The notes under the pieces are model-generated. The model had not been told where the DNA came from and did no database searches. It saw only the letters and a program-made list of their open reading frames with translations. A program made the translations under genes and the position numbers. Positions 11,401-23,398 of a stretch of DNA of 64,000 nucleotides are shown here, in pieces. Within the stretch, counting starts at the first letter, position 1. Every line of letters starts with the position of its first letter. This DNA is from Cycas panzhihuaensis (Eukaryota > Cycadophyta): the NCBI GenBank assembly GCA_023213395.1, contig CM041465.1, positions 48,801,741-48,865,740 on the forward strand, written 5' to 3'.

Positions 11401-12826
11401 AGCAAGAGTGGGATCAAAACTCCTTTACAAAGTAGATCATTCAAGACCTTCAAGTTGGAGTAGGGCATTCAACCCATTATACATAGTCTTGAAATATTAT
11501 CTAGTACAAGAATCAAATATATATATGCCCTCACTCTAGCCTTAAGGAGCAAATTTTACATGATGCACATGCCTCTCCAATTGTAGGTCACATAGGGTTC
11601 CTATGAACATTCCACCGCTTAAAGCAGTCTTTCTTTTGGAAGGGATAAAAAGGAGACATATTTCCTCATGTGAAATTTATCAACAACATAAGATAGAAAT
11701 AGTCAAGTCTTCAAGACTGTTGCAGCCCCTTCTCATACTAAATCAACGATGGGAAGACATTTCTATGGACTTCATCGTGGGTCTGCCCAAGTGAGAAGGA
11801 AAAGATATTATACTAGTGGTTATTGATAGACTAAGCAAATATACTTATTTTTGTGGCATTCAAGCCATATATAAGGCAAAGACAATTACTGAGATATTTT
11901 TAAAGGATATACATAGGTTATATGGCATGCCCAAATGCATAGTCAGTGATTAGGATCCCAAGTTTACTAACAACTTCTGGACATAACTCTTCCATCTACT
12001 TGGTACTAAACTGACAATGAGTTCATCCTACCATCCATAAATAGATGGTCAAACTGATGTGGTTAATAAGTACCTTAAAGGATACCTTCATTGTTATACT
12101 TCAGATAAGTAGGGCTAGTGGCATCATTGGCTTCCTTTAGCAGAATGGTAGTATAATACAACCTACTATGTATCATCAGGAATGATTCTATTCCAAGCAT
12201 TATATGGCTATGAACCATCCACACTTAAGAACTATGCCATAATCAATTTTAAGATTTAAGTAGTCGAGGACCACATCCAACCAACAACATAGATTTTTAA
12301 GCTATTGAAGGAAAATTTAAACCTTGCACAAAATTAGGTGAAGCAACAGGCAAATAAAGGGCGAAGTAAATGAGCATTCTAACTAGGTGATTGGGTATAC
12401 TTACGGTTACCACCGTATAAGTGGGCATCTCTTAAACATGATGGGCAACATAAATTACAACCTCGATTTTATGGGCCTTATAAAATTCTCAAGATGATTG
12501 GTGAAGTTGCATATGCCTTAGACTTACCACCACTACCAAGGATCCATAATGTCTTTCATGTTTCATGTCTAAAGAGGGTAATTGGGTAACAAGTACAAAC
12601 TCAAACAAAATTACCTCTCTTAAATAAGGAGGGGCAACTTCAACTCATTCTAGAATGTATCATTGATCGAGGAATTTAATATCTACAATCTAAGTAAATT
12701 AATGAGTATCTCATTAAATGGAAACAACTTCTGTGAGAAGATACAACCTGGGAGAATGAGTAATTTGTTCTAGAGCATCTTGAGATCACCAAGCTTTGAG
12801 GGCAAAGCTTTTCTAAGGGGGGACTT
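11401..12826 (+). pseudogene. Gyp-1 integrase with chromodomain-like tail
   Basis: The zinc-binding segment reads LHDAHASPIVGHIG then SSCEIYQQHK, with the second Cys of the HHCC motif replaced by Tyr. The core has MDFIVGLPK near 11770 (first Asp), VSD-stop-DPKFTNNFW near 11945 (second Asp) and IDGQTDVVNKYLKG near 12045, where the catalytic Glu is Asp. The C-terminal GPYKILKMIGEVAYALDLP and IHNVFHVSCLK blocks are clear. Near 12700 a stretch YLIKWKQLL-stop-EDTTWENE matches the chromodomain consensus YLVKWKGxxxxxxTWE, which marks the element as a chromovirus; this domain normally steers insertion to heterochromatin. Numerous stops. Confidence 0.8.
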
Positions 12827-13208
12827 TGTTAAGGATCCAACACCTAACTTACCTTTTCTTATATTCTCTTATATCTTCTACTTCTTCTCTCTCTTATATC
12901 TTCTATTTCTTCTACTTCTTCCCTTTTCATAATATCCCACATGCATAAATAGAAGGTTGTGTAGTAGTCATCGAGCACTATATATATATTCATGTAATAT
13001 CCCACATGCATAAGGAGGGTGTGTAGTGAGCATAGAGCCATATATATATTTATGTAATCGTTAAGAGTATGGTATCTTAAATGTCATTGTTATTGCATGT
13101 AATTGGGAGGTTGCCCCCTCGAAGGGTATTGCAGTACAAGTGATTTTTTTAGAGTTATTTACTTATTATATGGGTGTGCAATTATTATTAAGGAGTGGTA
13201 TTATACGA
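12827..13208 (+). repeat. Gyp-1 3' LTR
   Basis: Begins tgttaaggatcc after the polypurine tract and ends near 13208, next to the duplicated flank aaata. Near match to 7068-7450. Confidence 0.85.
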
Positions 13209-13213
13209 AAATA

Positions 13214-13628
13214 TATAATTTTGACGGTAAATGGTTATTTTTATGTTAAGTTATATGGTGTTTTATTAAGAACAAGGCTGACTTACTTGTATAATACTAT
13301 GGTTGTCCTCACTATTGCTAAATCTCCATCAGTACATGCTCTATTGGCTTCAATCTATGCCACAATATAACCCCCAACAAGCCAATTCACACTATAAATA
13401 TGGCTTGTATGTCTAAATTTTGACTCCAATAGTGACTTCATCTTGTTGATAGGTGAACTTCACCTCCTCAACTACCATTGACCACTGTGCATGCTCCTAC
13501 AAGTTGTTGGAGTAGATAAATCCTCAAGAAACCTCTTGGGTTTGACAACATCACTTGAGAGCCAATGATCTCACCACTCTTCCTAACTTTTGGCTTCAAC
13601 TGTATAGGACCTTATGATTTTAATACCA
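13214..13628 (-). other. Copia-1 leader, second part, with primer-binding site
   Basis: Lies between the Gyp-1 flank and the Copia-1 5' LTR. The minus strand reads tggtattaaaatc at 13628-13616, a decayed Met-tRNA primer-binding site (tggtatcagagcc). The remainder has no coding motif I recognise. Confidence 0.55.
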
Positions 13629-13803
13629 TATTAAAAAACATGAATGAATACATACATGTTTAGATCCACAAAATCTTTTACCATATACAACTGATAAGGG
13701 TTGTGACTCTAAGCATAACTTGCACCATTTTATTAATCATAATTAAGTTAAACCACCATATTAACATTAACTAGTGGTTTAACAAATAATTGCCATATTA
13801 ACA
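13629..13803 (-). repeat. Copia-1 5' LTR, internally deleted
   Basis: 175 bases that match both ends of the 345-base LTR at 1770-2114 but lack about 170 bases of its middle. The opening tg has become ta, and the end attaaca is followed by the duplicated flank cttta. Confidence 0.75.
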
Positions 13804-13808
13804 CTTTA

Positions 13809-14697
13809 TATCTATGAGAGTTTAACTAGTTAGTTAAAAAGATAGGGATTTCAAGCTTGAAGTGGAGGATAAAAGAGTAGTATGGATAGAGACGATGATA
13901 TTATCTTCACTAATATGAAATTCGGGAACTTCAATAAACCTTTTATTCAACAATGGTAGGCTTCCTACAATGATTATCTTATAGTTATACCTTTTAGTTT
14001 AGTTTAGTTTTGATTTTGCATGTATAAATTATTACATATATGCTTATTATTTATCATGAAGATATTCTATAAATCTTCACCTAGTGAAGTCGCCCAATGT
14101 GTATACCATTGTTTATAGAATTAAAATAAGACATATATGTAGTCACCTAATCCAATATAATCATTCCCAACAATCAATAAGATCAATAATCTTATGAATA
14201 ATTATCAAGTTTCTACATTCTATTATCATGCCATCTATAATCTTGATAATCATGTATATAAAAAAAATGTTCATAATGTAAAATTGACTTGTAACAACAC
14301 CCCTTTAATGCTTGTTCTCTATGGCCATGGTAATGTTATGTTGCTAAATATTGAATCATAACTATAAGCCCATCCTTTTCTGGTATTTTTTTTTTTTTTT
14401 TCACAAAGATGTGATTACATCATTGCTTTCCACATCTTCACATAGTCATATTGATGCTGGTCAAATATGACATTCACTTTTAATGCTCATTATGTCTACA
14501 TACATAAGTTACCTACTACGTGAGTTCCCAAATTAGATCATGCATCTTTTGGATTAGTATATTGATGATCTCAATAACCATTGTTGTTACATGGGCATTT
14601 TCATTTAGAAGAGGCTAAGAAGACTAATTTGCTTGTAAAATTCATTATTTCCATACATTGAGTTGCCCATGCACCTTTAGTGAGTCCTTATAAGACT
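13809..14697. other. Unclassified A+T-rich DNA between Copia-1 and Copia-2
   Basis: No gene, RNA or clear repeat found. It contains a poly-T run at about 14384-14401. Near 14290-14320 the minus strand reads aaaggggtg then ttgttacaag, which could be a polypurine tract and LTR start of another decayed element, but no partner LTR or pol motif supports this. Confidence 0.4.
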
Positions 14698-15112
14698 TGT
14701 TAGAGAGAGGATATCATTATCAAATCATAAGTATAATATCAAAGAAATTGAATGCAAAATCAATTAGACAATACACCATGATTTGGCAGGTGGAAAACCC
14801 CTATAGAGAAGAAAAAACCACCTTAGAAAAACATATATATTATATTATAATAAAAATATATACAACCAAATAAGAGGATCTCATCCTTTCTCTCTTTTTC
14901 CAACCTAACTTAATACCCACATAGCCAACCTTCATGCTTGAATGATTATGGAATAATTATTTTGAGAAGATAGAGTAAAGTTCGTTGGAATAGATAAATG
15001 TCCATTTCATCGAACTTTTAGTAAATAACAGTTAAATACATAATAATAATTAAACTTTACAATAATTGAGTTTTACAAAGATAACATTACAATACAAAGA
15101 TTATTTCTAACA
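14698..15112 (-). repeat. Copia-2 3' LTR
   Basis: Bounded by tgttagag and tttctaaca, 415 bases. It contains the segment tggcaggtggaaaacccct shared with 21092-21485 and, in diverged form, with the Copia-3 LTRs. Followed at 15113 by tctcccttta, the complement of a polypurine tract. Confidence 0.88.
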
Positions 15113-16640
15113 TCTCCCTTTAATGTTATCTATAGTATAGTAGAGGATGAAGACTTTAATATGTCAATCCCTCTTTGATGAAGGCTTAAAAAATCTTTAA
15201 TAACTCTCGTAACTTAACGGACTTAGCTTTTGTTAATGGCTTTGTTAGTATATCAACAATTTGTAAATCTGTAGAATAATAAGATAGATTAGTAGTATTA
15301 TCATTTACAAGATTGTGAATAAAATGCTAATGCAATTCTATATATTTATTTCTAGAGTATGCTACCATATCAATGACTATAAAAATTGTAGCTTGATTAT
15401 AAACTTTGATTTGAATAGAAAAGTCAAAAAATAAACTAAGTTCATTTAATAAAGATTTAATCCAAAGAGATTCTTTTCTGGCTTCTATCAAGGCTTAATA
15501 TTAAACTTTTATTATAGATATTGTCAATGATTGCATCTTTTTGGTAGAGCATATGATAAGCGAAGAATCAAGAAAGAAAATATATCTAACTATAGATTTT
15601 TAATTATCTAAATCTCTTGCCTAATCAAAATCTATATAACCTGTTAATTTTAGATTAGTATCACAAAAAATATATGTTAAGCCATAATAGATTATACCTT
15701 ATAGATCTTGTAGAATTCATTTTGCTACCTTCTAGTATGATTTATGGGGATTTTACATATACCTAAAACACAAAGCAACATCATAGGAAATGTATGGGCC
15801 AGTGTGGGTTAGGTAAATGAGACTACCTATTAACTGATAATATAAAATGGGATTGTAAGGTGGGGTTTGACAATTAGTTGATAATTTTATACCTAATTAC
15901 AGAGGAGTTGGTATTGGTCTTGAATTTTCCATATTTAATCTTTTAATTAGATCAATAACAAACTTAGGTTATGAAATGAATATTTTTGTTTTAAATTGAT
16001 ATATTTGTAAACCAAGAAAATAATGTACAAGATCTAAGCCTTTCATTTCAAAATTATTCATTATAATGGACTTTAATTAATAAATATTGGAAAGTAGAGA
16101 TCCAATTATAATAATATCATTAACATAAAGAATTAGAATAGTGATATTATCATTTTTGTATTTGAAATAGAGGTTAGGATCACTAATACATTTGTTATAT
16201 CCATTTTAAAATAGATAATTGTCTATTTTAATATACCACACCCAAGAGACTTGTTTAAGACCATATAATTTTTTTTTAAAGTTTACAAATGAGATTGGAA
16301 TTAGATACAAAACTAGAAAGGAGGGATATATAAATTTCTTCGTTAAGGTCACTATTTAGATAATCGCTCTTTCCTTCTATTTGATATATTTGCCAACCAA
16401 ATTTAGTTACACAAGTAATAAGAGTTTTGATTACATTCATTTTTATAATAGGAGTAAGAGTTTTGGTATAATCAATACTATTAATTTGAGAGAAACCTTT
16501 GGCTACTAGACATGCCATATATTTTTCTATAGCTCCTTCAGAGTTGTATTTGGTTTAGTAAATCCATTTAAGGTCTACCAAATTTTTACTTGGTGGTAAT
16601 GGAACTAAATCCTAAGTTGATTTTTTTAAGAGCTTCATAT
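15113..16640 (-). pseudogene. Copia-2 reverse transcriptase and RNase H
   Basis: Minus strand. The RT start at 16276-16518 reads MACLVAKGFSQINSIDYTKT, then KFGWQIYQIEGKSDYLNSDL and NEEIYIS, matching ARLVAKGFTQ, FGWELHQLDVKNAFLNGDL and EEVYM. Near 16115 the catalytic box reads ILYVNDIIIIGS: the first Asp of YVDD is Asn, one G-to-A change. RNase H ends at 15200-15340 with HFIHNLVNDNTTNLSYYS and LQIVDILTKPLTKAKSVKL, close to the Copia consensus. The domain order towards the 3' LTR is normal. Not functional. Confidence 0.8.
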
Positions 16641-16899
16641 TTTACTTGTATGGCTTGTTTATATACATGATTATTACAAGCTTTTTTAAACATTTTAGGA
16701 TTATTATTGGTCATTAAGGAAAAATTAGCTTGTAACTTTTGTGATTGGGTTCTTTTAGTATCCGAAGGATTACCATCATCACAAAGATTTTTTGAGCCTA
16801 AACTAGTTGTTTATTTTTAAAAGATTTATTGGAAGAAGTAGATGGATCTGATGTATTAGGTTCAATTAGAGTTTAATTTTGGACTTGTGTGGATAAACT

Positions 16900-18050
16900 T
16901 TTAATTATTTCACTATTAACCTATTTTTCAGAAGAGTCTATTAAGTAAGTATGTGCTAGCAAATTTTTAATAAGAAATTATACTTGATTGGAATTTGATG
17001 AAGATCTCTCTTCATAAAAAATAATATCATGCAAAATTAAGATTTTGTGCATGATAAGATCTAGTAACCTATAAGCTTTACTTTCTTCATTATTTCCAAC
17101 AAAGATAAATTTAGAGATTTTAGGATATAGTTTCTTACTTTTTTCTTTTAGAAAATATTCCCAAGCAATGCTTCCAAAAATTTTAAGATGTTTTATAGAT
17201 GGTTTATGATGAGACCACTTTTGTTCTGGTGTAACATTCTATAAAGATTTACTTGGTAATCAATTTAACAAATAGTTTGAGTAAGCTACTACTTTAGCTT
17301 ACAATTTTAAATCAAGAACTTTTACATGTAACATGCATCTGATTATTTCAATTAGGGTACAATTATTATATTCAACAACACCATTTTGTTGGGAAGTATA
17401 GGCAATGAAATATTGAAATCTTATTCCATATTTTTTACAAAATGAAGTAAATTCATTACTTAGATATTCCTTGGCATTGTCAGATTTAAAGATTTTAATT
17501 TTTGAGTTGGATTGATTTTCAACCAACATTTTGAATTTAATAAAGATATCAAATACTCGACTTCTAATTTTGAGCATATAAACCCAATACTTTATAGAAA
17601 AATTATCGATGGAGGTAACAAAATATTTACTTCTAGAGTACGATGGTACTTGAAAGGGACCATGAATATCTAAATGCACAAATTCAAGCAGTAATTTTGC
17701 TTGAGATGAGGTTTGATAAGGGAAGGGATCCATGTGTTTTTTACCTATTATATAGTCTTCACAAACACCATAAACCATTGATAAGAATGGAAGCCCATGT
17801 ACCATATAATATTGATTTAAATATTATAGTTTGCCATAACTTATATGGCCAAACTATGCATACTAGAATTTACTAACTAGGTTAGATTTAGCTATAAAAG
17901 CTGTGAAGGGTTTAATTTTAGAATAATTTAAATTTGTTAAGCTGTATAGACCTATTTTGTGGTCAACAAGTCCTGAAGTAATAGGGTTGAATTTGTTAAA
18001 GGGTTGTTTAATAACAAATTTATCTTTTCAGAATTCAACAATAAGGTCCT
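16900..18050 (-). pseudogene. Copia-2 integrase
   Basis: A clear stretch at 17299-17805 on the minus strand reads MVHGLPFLSM, CEDYIIGKKHMDPFP (zinc-region end), FVHLDIHGPF (first catalytic Asp), YSRSKYFVTSIDNFSIKYWV, IKIFKSDNAKEYLSNEF (second Asp), YTSQQNGVVEYNNCTLIEI (catalytic Glu). All three acidic residues of the DDE triad appear present, unlike in Copia-1. The pre-integrase region lies above 17805 and the C-terminal part below 17290, both broken by stops and frameshifts. Confidence 0.8.
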
Positions 18051-18129
18051 TCTAGTATATTTGATAAATTAATAGAAGATTAGGAAATAGATATGGAATG
18101 TAAAATATGTCTTTAATAGAACTATATTT

Positions 18130-19380
18130 CAAAGATACTTTACTAGTTCCTTTGACTTTTAATTAAGATCCACTTTCGAAAGAGATTTCTTCTTCAGAAT
18201 TAGAATAAGGGAGATAGGTATTCTTGGTGTCTCATCATATAGTGGGAAGCATCAGAATTTAAGACCCACAAAGGTGGTTGAGAAGTAGAATTAGGAAAAG
18301 AAGATATAGTGGTAGTTAGAGAAATGTTATAATTGTGGGATTGTGATTGGATCCCTTTTGAATCTTTCCATGCTTCAGAGGTGATTTTGTTCCTACAAAC
18401 ATCTATCGTGTGCCCCTTTTTATGGCAGTAGGCATAACTGACATTTTGATTATTATTAGGATTGAAATTATTTCTTTTTAAAAATATTTGTTTAGATGAA
18501 TTTTGATTTTTTTGTGGTCCTGAGTACTTAAGATTTTTATTATAATTGCTTGAAGTAGAATCTCTATGAGGTTTTAAGAATTTAGGATGACTATTGTGAT
18601 TATTTTGATAATTATTTTAGTTTCTTAGTTTGCTTTGTAACTTGGACTTGGAAAAAAGAGCTTGACAAGGATCTTAAATTTTGCTAGTTTGAATTAACAT
18701 AGTTTGGTATTCAACTAGTTGGTTTGTTTATTGATTAAATATAATTTGAGGTTGTTAATACTGTTGCTTAGTAGTTTTATATTGATTGAAAGATTTAGGA
18801 AGTTTATTAATTGCTAGATAGACTAGTGTATCGTCATCTTTTGAGTGAGTAGTAGTTATAATTTTATCATCTATTTTTATTAAAGATTTAATACAATTTC
18901 CTAAGTTTATGGTTATGAGTTGAAGGTTTGATAAGAAATCTTTAATTCTATAAAAGTTTTCATACTTTAATTCATACATCTTTTGTTTAAGAATGACAAC
19001 TTGTTATGTATATACCTTATCGTATTTTTCCTTAAGCTTGGCCTAGATGGTACCAAGATCATCTCAATCATTGAATTATCTACATATGTCTAGTGAGCGA
19101 GAGGTTAAGATGGTACCTAAGGCTTCATCACAGTTCATTAGATAAACCATATAGGCCTCTAATGTTCTGTCAGTAGGTTTCATAAACTCTCTAGTCATGT
19201 ACTACTAAATCTTTTGCTATTTGAGTTGGTTGGATACTTTGAATTTATAGTCAACATAATTTATATCAGTTAAAACTAGAATTGAGATGGAGGAGGTTGC
19301 CCTTAGCATGATTTCTATTTTGGGAGCAGAAATCTAAATTTAGAGATCTTCTTTTAATGAAAAATAAAGGAAAGGATAAG
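18130..19380 (-). pseudogene. Copia-2 protease and gag
   Basis: Minus strand. The protease site near 18250 reads QPPLWVLNSDASHYM, where the family has LWILDSGASHHM; Asp became Asn and Gly became Asp, both G-to-A changes, so it is inactive. Just upstream the gag zinc knuckle near 18400 reads YAYCHKKGHTIDVCR: the second Cys, the His and the last Cys are kept, while the first Cys is Tyr. The gag core shows LYELKYENFYRIKDFLSNL and YLAINKLPKSFNQY at 18755-18979 (UBN2-type). Stops occur throughout. Confidence 0.75.
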
Positions 19381-21091
19381 GTGATTATAAAGAAAGAATA
19401 AGTTTTATGATTAAAACATTTAAGCCATAAATATTATATAAAGATAATCACAACATTTATTTCAATAATTAAGAAAAAATAACATTGAATTAATACTGAT
19501 AAAGATGTATAAGTATTTATGAATGAATTATGAATTTTTATGAATAAAATAGAAAAGTTAATGCTTTAACACATTAAAAATTAATTGTAAATGCTTTGAA
19601 ATTATGTTTTAATTATACAGATCTAGAATAAAATTAAATTTGTAAATATTTGCATTTGATTATAACATTATTTGTAATAAATAACATTAAGATAATAATT
19701 AAATTTCTTATAAATAAATTGAGTGAATTTATTAAAAAATACATAATAAAATGATGTGTTTAATTCATTAAATTAATAAATAATTAATTACATATTAGAT
19801 TAAAGTAGTAACATCGAAAAATTATAAAGAAATTTTCTAGTTTAAGTCATGTACTTGAACTTGATCTCAGTTAGCTTTGTTGACTTTACACATGGTTTTC
19901 CTTATCAAAACAATGTTAGAACTGCTCAAGTGACTAATCAAAATATCGATGACTGAGTTAGGATTCTGATGTAACTTTTAGGATTGAATTCTAACTCTAG
20001 ATGATGAGGTTATAGTGAAAAACATACAGATACCTTTTTTGAAATATAAGGCGAGGGGGGGGGGAATAAATATTAAGAGATTAAGCCCCTTTCACAATAG
20101 GCATGAGGTCATATGGGGGTGCTATAAGATTAGGGGCTAGTGGGTTAGGGGCTGTCAGACCCAAAATAAAAATAAACCAAATTTAAAGGTTTTTGTAATT
20201 GCAAAAAGCATTACACTATAATTGATTTAAAGTCTACATCTACCCAAGGTTAAAATAATGTGAAATATATGAATTATTTTAACAAAATATTAGGGTTTGA
20301 AGGTAAATTTATGCCTAAAATAATTTGCAAGTAATGATGTTTAAGATTTACATCAACGTATGTAAATTTTTTTGGCTACTCTGTCATCATTCTATTTTTC
20401 ATTGTTGGATCTACATTTTGTTTTGCATTATAAAGTTTACTTCACCAAGTTTCTTCTTCAAGTGGTGTCTCTGTAACTAAGTTCCATTTGTTTATGTGTA
20501 GCTTCAATGAATGCTAAAGAGGCAATTACATGAAGGGAGAGAGGCAAGTGCATGAAGAAGCTCCTACGTGAAGGAATCTTTATGGCTAGTTCATTGAGAA
20601 AGAGCAACGACTACCTAGTAGCAAGTTTGTTTCAATGGCGTGTGAGCAACTCATCTTTTTAACTAAAACTATAGTGAGCCATGGACCTTAGTGTATAGCC
20701 CACATTCATCGATCTGCAATAATGGTGGCTAATGTCTTTCATCAATGATATTTTCATCTTCAACAAGGTGATGGCATGATGAGAAAGCTTCAGAGACAAA
20801 CATTTGATCTTTGTATGTATTTACCATGAGTTGTAGGACTACATTGGGGATTATTCAAGTGAGGGAGCGAGCAATGGCATCTCCATCTACATATCCTTAA
20901 AACAAATAAATGGTGATCATTTTCCTTTAGGTATGAGGTTTAATAATAGACTAAAAAAGAATGCTTATTAGCAAGAAGAAAAAATTGATCCATGGGCTAC
21001 TTTGATTCACATAATATTCACTTCATCATGGATGAATAGATTTGGATGCAACATAGGCTAAGACTTCTTTAATAAACCTACTCTGATACTA
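19381..21091 (-). other. Copia-2 leader with primer-binding site
   Basis: About 1.7 kb of A+T-rich sequence between the 5' LTR and gag. Holds a run of ten g near 20053 and the primer-binding site at 21079-21091. No coding motif recognised. Confidence 0.55.
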
Positions 21092-21485
21092 TGTTGGAGA
21101 GAGGGTATCATTATAAATCATAGGCATAATATCAAATAAATTAAACACAAAATCAATTAAACAATACACTGTGATTTGGTAGGTGGAAAACCCCTATAGG
21201 GAGAAAAAACCACCTAGAAAAATATATATTATATTATAATAAAAATGTATACAACCAAATAAGAGGATCTCATTATCTCTTTCTTTTGCCAACTCAACCT
21301 AATACCTACATAGCCAACCTTCATGCATGGATGATTCTCAAATAATTATTTCAAGAAGATAGAGTAACGTTCGTTGGAATGGACAATCATCCATTTCCCT
21401 AAACTTTTAGTAAATAACAATTAAATACATAATAATAATTGAGTTTTACAAAGATAGCATTAGAACATAAAGATTATTTCTAACA
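21092..21485 (-). repeat. Copia-2 5' LTR
   Basis: 394 bases, opening tgttggag and ending tttctaaca, aligned to 14698-15112 along its length with a deletion of about 20 bases near position 21440. Confidence 0.88.
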
Positions 21486-22963
21486 ATACTAAATAAACCT
21501 TATTTTGCTCATGTAATGGTTTCTCTAACATAATTACATATACGTTAATGAAACATAAGATGTTTTCTTGTAAAATTCATCAAGTTATTGTTTTTAACCA
21601 ACTACAAACCTAACCTCCTTTAATAGCTCCACACGTAGTCGTGATTACATTTGTTTTTCTTTTTTTTGCCTACAAAAGAAGCACTCTTTCATGCATATGC
21701 ATTAGTGGCTATAAACTCAATAGGCTTACCTATAACCTCTATGTCACCATACATAGAATGGTGAGGTAAACTGCTGTGAAACCAATCACCACATACTTTT
21801 TGTTGCCACAAAAATATATGCAAGAATTTTGCACCCACTAAGAGAATGTATATAAATGTTTGATTATTATTATGAACCATTTTTTTAAAAAGCATATATT
21901 TATATACAATGTTTTGTCTATTATCCTAAATTTATATCATTGTTTCATCTTTGGAAATGTATATTTATTTTTAAACAAGTGATAGAATAATTTTTGTAAT
22001 AAATGCTTATTCTTTTTAATTGATGAGTGAGTTAGTGGTTTAATGGTAGTGGGTAAAGGTTAGTAGGTTGAAGGTCACAATTTTGAGTCTTGTAGACTCA
22101 TCCCAACTACACATACACACATTAGGATAATTTTGATATTTTTATCACTTTTACACACATGTTTGTATTTTTATTAATATCATCTTCAAGGCACAAATGA
22201 ATCTTTATTTTATCTTTAATGAGGTGGTTCTTTAAGCTAGCAATATATTTCTTACAATGAGAAATCCAAATATTTAAAACTTTTATGAAAACTTAACTTA
22301 TATATTCAAAATCTCTAAATAAAATCTTAAATAACAATGATGTGGGTCTCTTATATTGCTAAAAAAAAAAAAAAAAAAATCCTATATTCACTAATGCACA
22401 TCCTTCTATTTAAACATGTAGACCAATAAATCTAATATTTGTACCTTGGAAACCACATTCTTATGCGAAGGGAATAACAAAAATAAAATGCATTGAATCA
22501 TAAAGATAAATGATGTGCTAGTTGATATGATGATCCTTAACTTTAACTACCAATTATGATGATTGCACATAAATTCAATCTATATTTGTTAAAGAAAAAG
22601 GTTATTACATTTGGTTATCATATCAATATTCTTGCTTTGATTTTAGAAAATAGAGTCCTAAATGAAATACTTTTTTTTTTAGTTATCGTATATTCACCTG
22701 GTCATCCATGTGCAAGACATAGTTAGGCCATCTTTTAACCTTCATATAGGTAAATAAAGGGGGGTTTTGATAGGTAAAATTGGACATGTAAGTTTGGGAT
22801 AACTTAGATGCACTCACACTTCAATTTACTTTTTGTTTAAAATAAATTATAAGGAAGGGGAACCAAAAATGCATAAGCATATAATTTGATTTTAATTATA
22901 AAATTAGAAACCCAAAGATAAATAAGACAAATATGCTTATATAGTTATATTTACATGTAGCTT
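21486..22963. other. Unclassified A+T-rich DNA between Copia-2 and Copia-3
   Basis: Mostly featureless. An open stretch on the minus strand at 21689-21895 (68 residues, including KVCGDWFHSSLPHHSMYGD) is not recognised. A possible acceptor (ttctcttag) and donor (ggtaagc) surround its middle, so it might be a relic exon, but this is weak. A poly-A run lies near 22361-22379. A possible SINE is listed separately. Part of this stretch may be the 5' LTR of Gyp-2, whose U3 was split by Copia-3. Confidence 0.35.
22020..22180 (+). repeat. Possible decayed tRNA-derived SINE
   Basis: The sequence near 22033-22060 (ttaatggtagtgggtaaagg) resembles a polymerase III A box of plant SINEs. About 30 bases later ggtcacaattttgagtctt resembles the B box region ggtcacaggttcgagtctt after c-to-t and g-to-a decay. 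Box order and spacing fit. No flanking duplication or 3' tail could be fixed, so this is tentative. Confidence 0.35.
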
Positions 22964-23398
22964 TGTTGGAGAGAGGCTATTAATTCATAAACATAGGCAT
23001 AATCATCATAATATCAACCATAGAAGTAATCACATATCTGCACAGAGTTTGGCAGGTGGAAAATCCCTTTAAGGGAGAATAAACCATCTCTAAAATAATA
23101 ATTTTATAATAATAATAGAATAAATACATGAAAGATTAATGATGAGGATCTCATCCTCTCTTAGTAGTTTCAACTAGTCCCCACTACCTATGTAACCATA
23201 CCAATTAGCCTTCTAAATCTTTCAAGCCAACTATGCTTGAAAGATTCTAGAATAATTATGAGAGAGAGGTTCATTAAAATGGACAGTTATCCATTTCACT
23301 AAACTTTGTATAATAACATAGTAACTTTCAATTAAATGCATACATTATTCAATAGTTAGACATAAAAGATAATATTATGGTAAATAATATTTTAAACA
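22964..23398 (-). repeat. Copia-3 3' LTR
   Basis: 435 bases from tgttggag to tttaaaca, aligned with 37326-37746. Followed by tcccccttta, the complement of a polypurine tract. Confidence 0.85.

Larger units (their letters stand above)
7068..13208 (+). mobile_element. Gyp-1: Ty3/gypsy chromovirus, complete but dead
   Basis: LTRs at 7068-7450 and 12827-13208 are close matches over their full length of about 383 bases. Both flanks carry aaata (7063-7067 and 13209-13213), the target-site duplication. The 5' LTR is followed by a primer-binding site tggtatcagagc; the 3' LTR is preceded by a polypurine tract (aaggggggac, about 12815-12824). Gag, protease, RT, RNase H, integrase and a C-terminal chromodomain-like segment follow on the plus strand, the order of plant chromoviruses. 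Many in-frame stops make it inactive. It sits in the leader of Copia-1. Confidence 0.9.
1770..13803 (-). mobile_element. Copia-1: LTR retrotransposon split by a chromovirus
   Basis: A minus-oriented Ty1/copia element. Its 3' LTR is 1770-2114 and its shortened 5' LTR is 13629-13803. Both outer flanks carry the five bases cttta (1765-1769 and 13804-13808), a target-site duplication showing that these two LTRs belong to one insertion. Domains run gag, protease, integrase, RT, RNase H from 6168 down to about 2210, the Copia order. A primer-binding site resembling the initiator Met-tRNA site lies at 13616-13628. The chromovirus Gyp-1 (7068-13208) was later inserted in its leader, with its own duplication aaata. 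The coding region has many stops and frameshifts, so it is dead. Confidence 0.85.
14698..21485 (-). mobile_element. Copia-2: full-length but decayed Copia element
   Basis: LTRs at 14698-15112 and 21092-21485 bracket gag, protease, integrase, RT and RNase H in the Copia order on the minus strand. Flanks are agact (14693-14697) and atact (21486-21490), four of five bases alike, consistent with an aged duplication. The primer-binding site at 21079-21091 reads tagtatcagagta on the minus strand, one step from the Met-tRNA site. Copia-3 (22964-37746) belongs to the same family. Catalytic motifs of protease and RT are mutated. Confidence 0.88.

Noticed and set aside
14270-14330. LTR start with polypurine tract on the minus strand
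   Set aside because: Only one short match (aaaggggtg / ttgttac); no partner LTR, primer site or pol motif, so not listed as an element.
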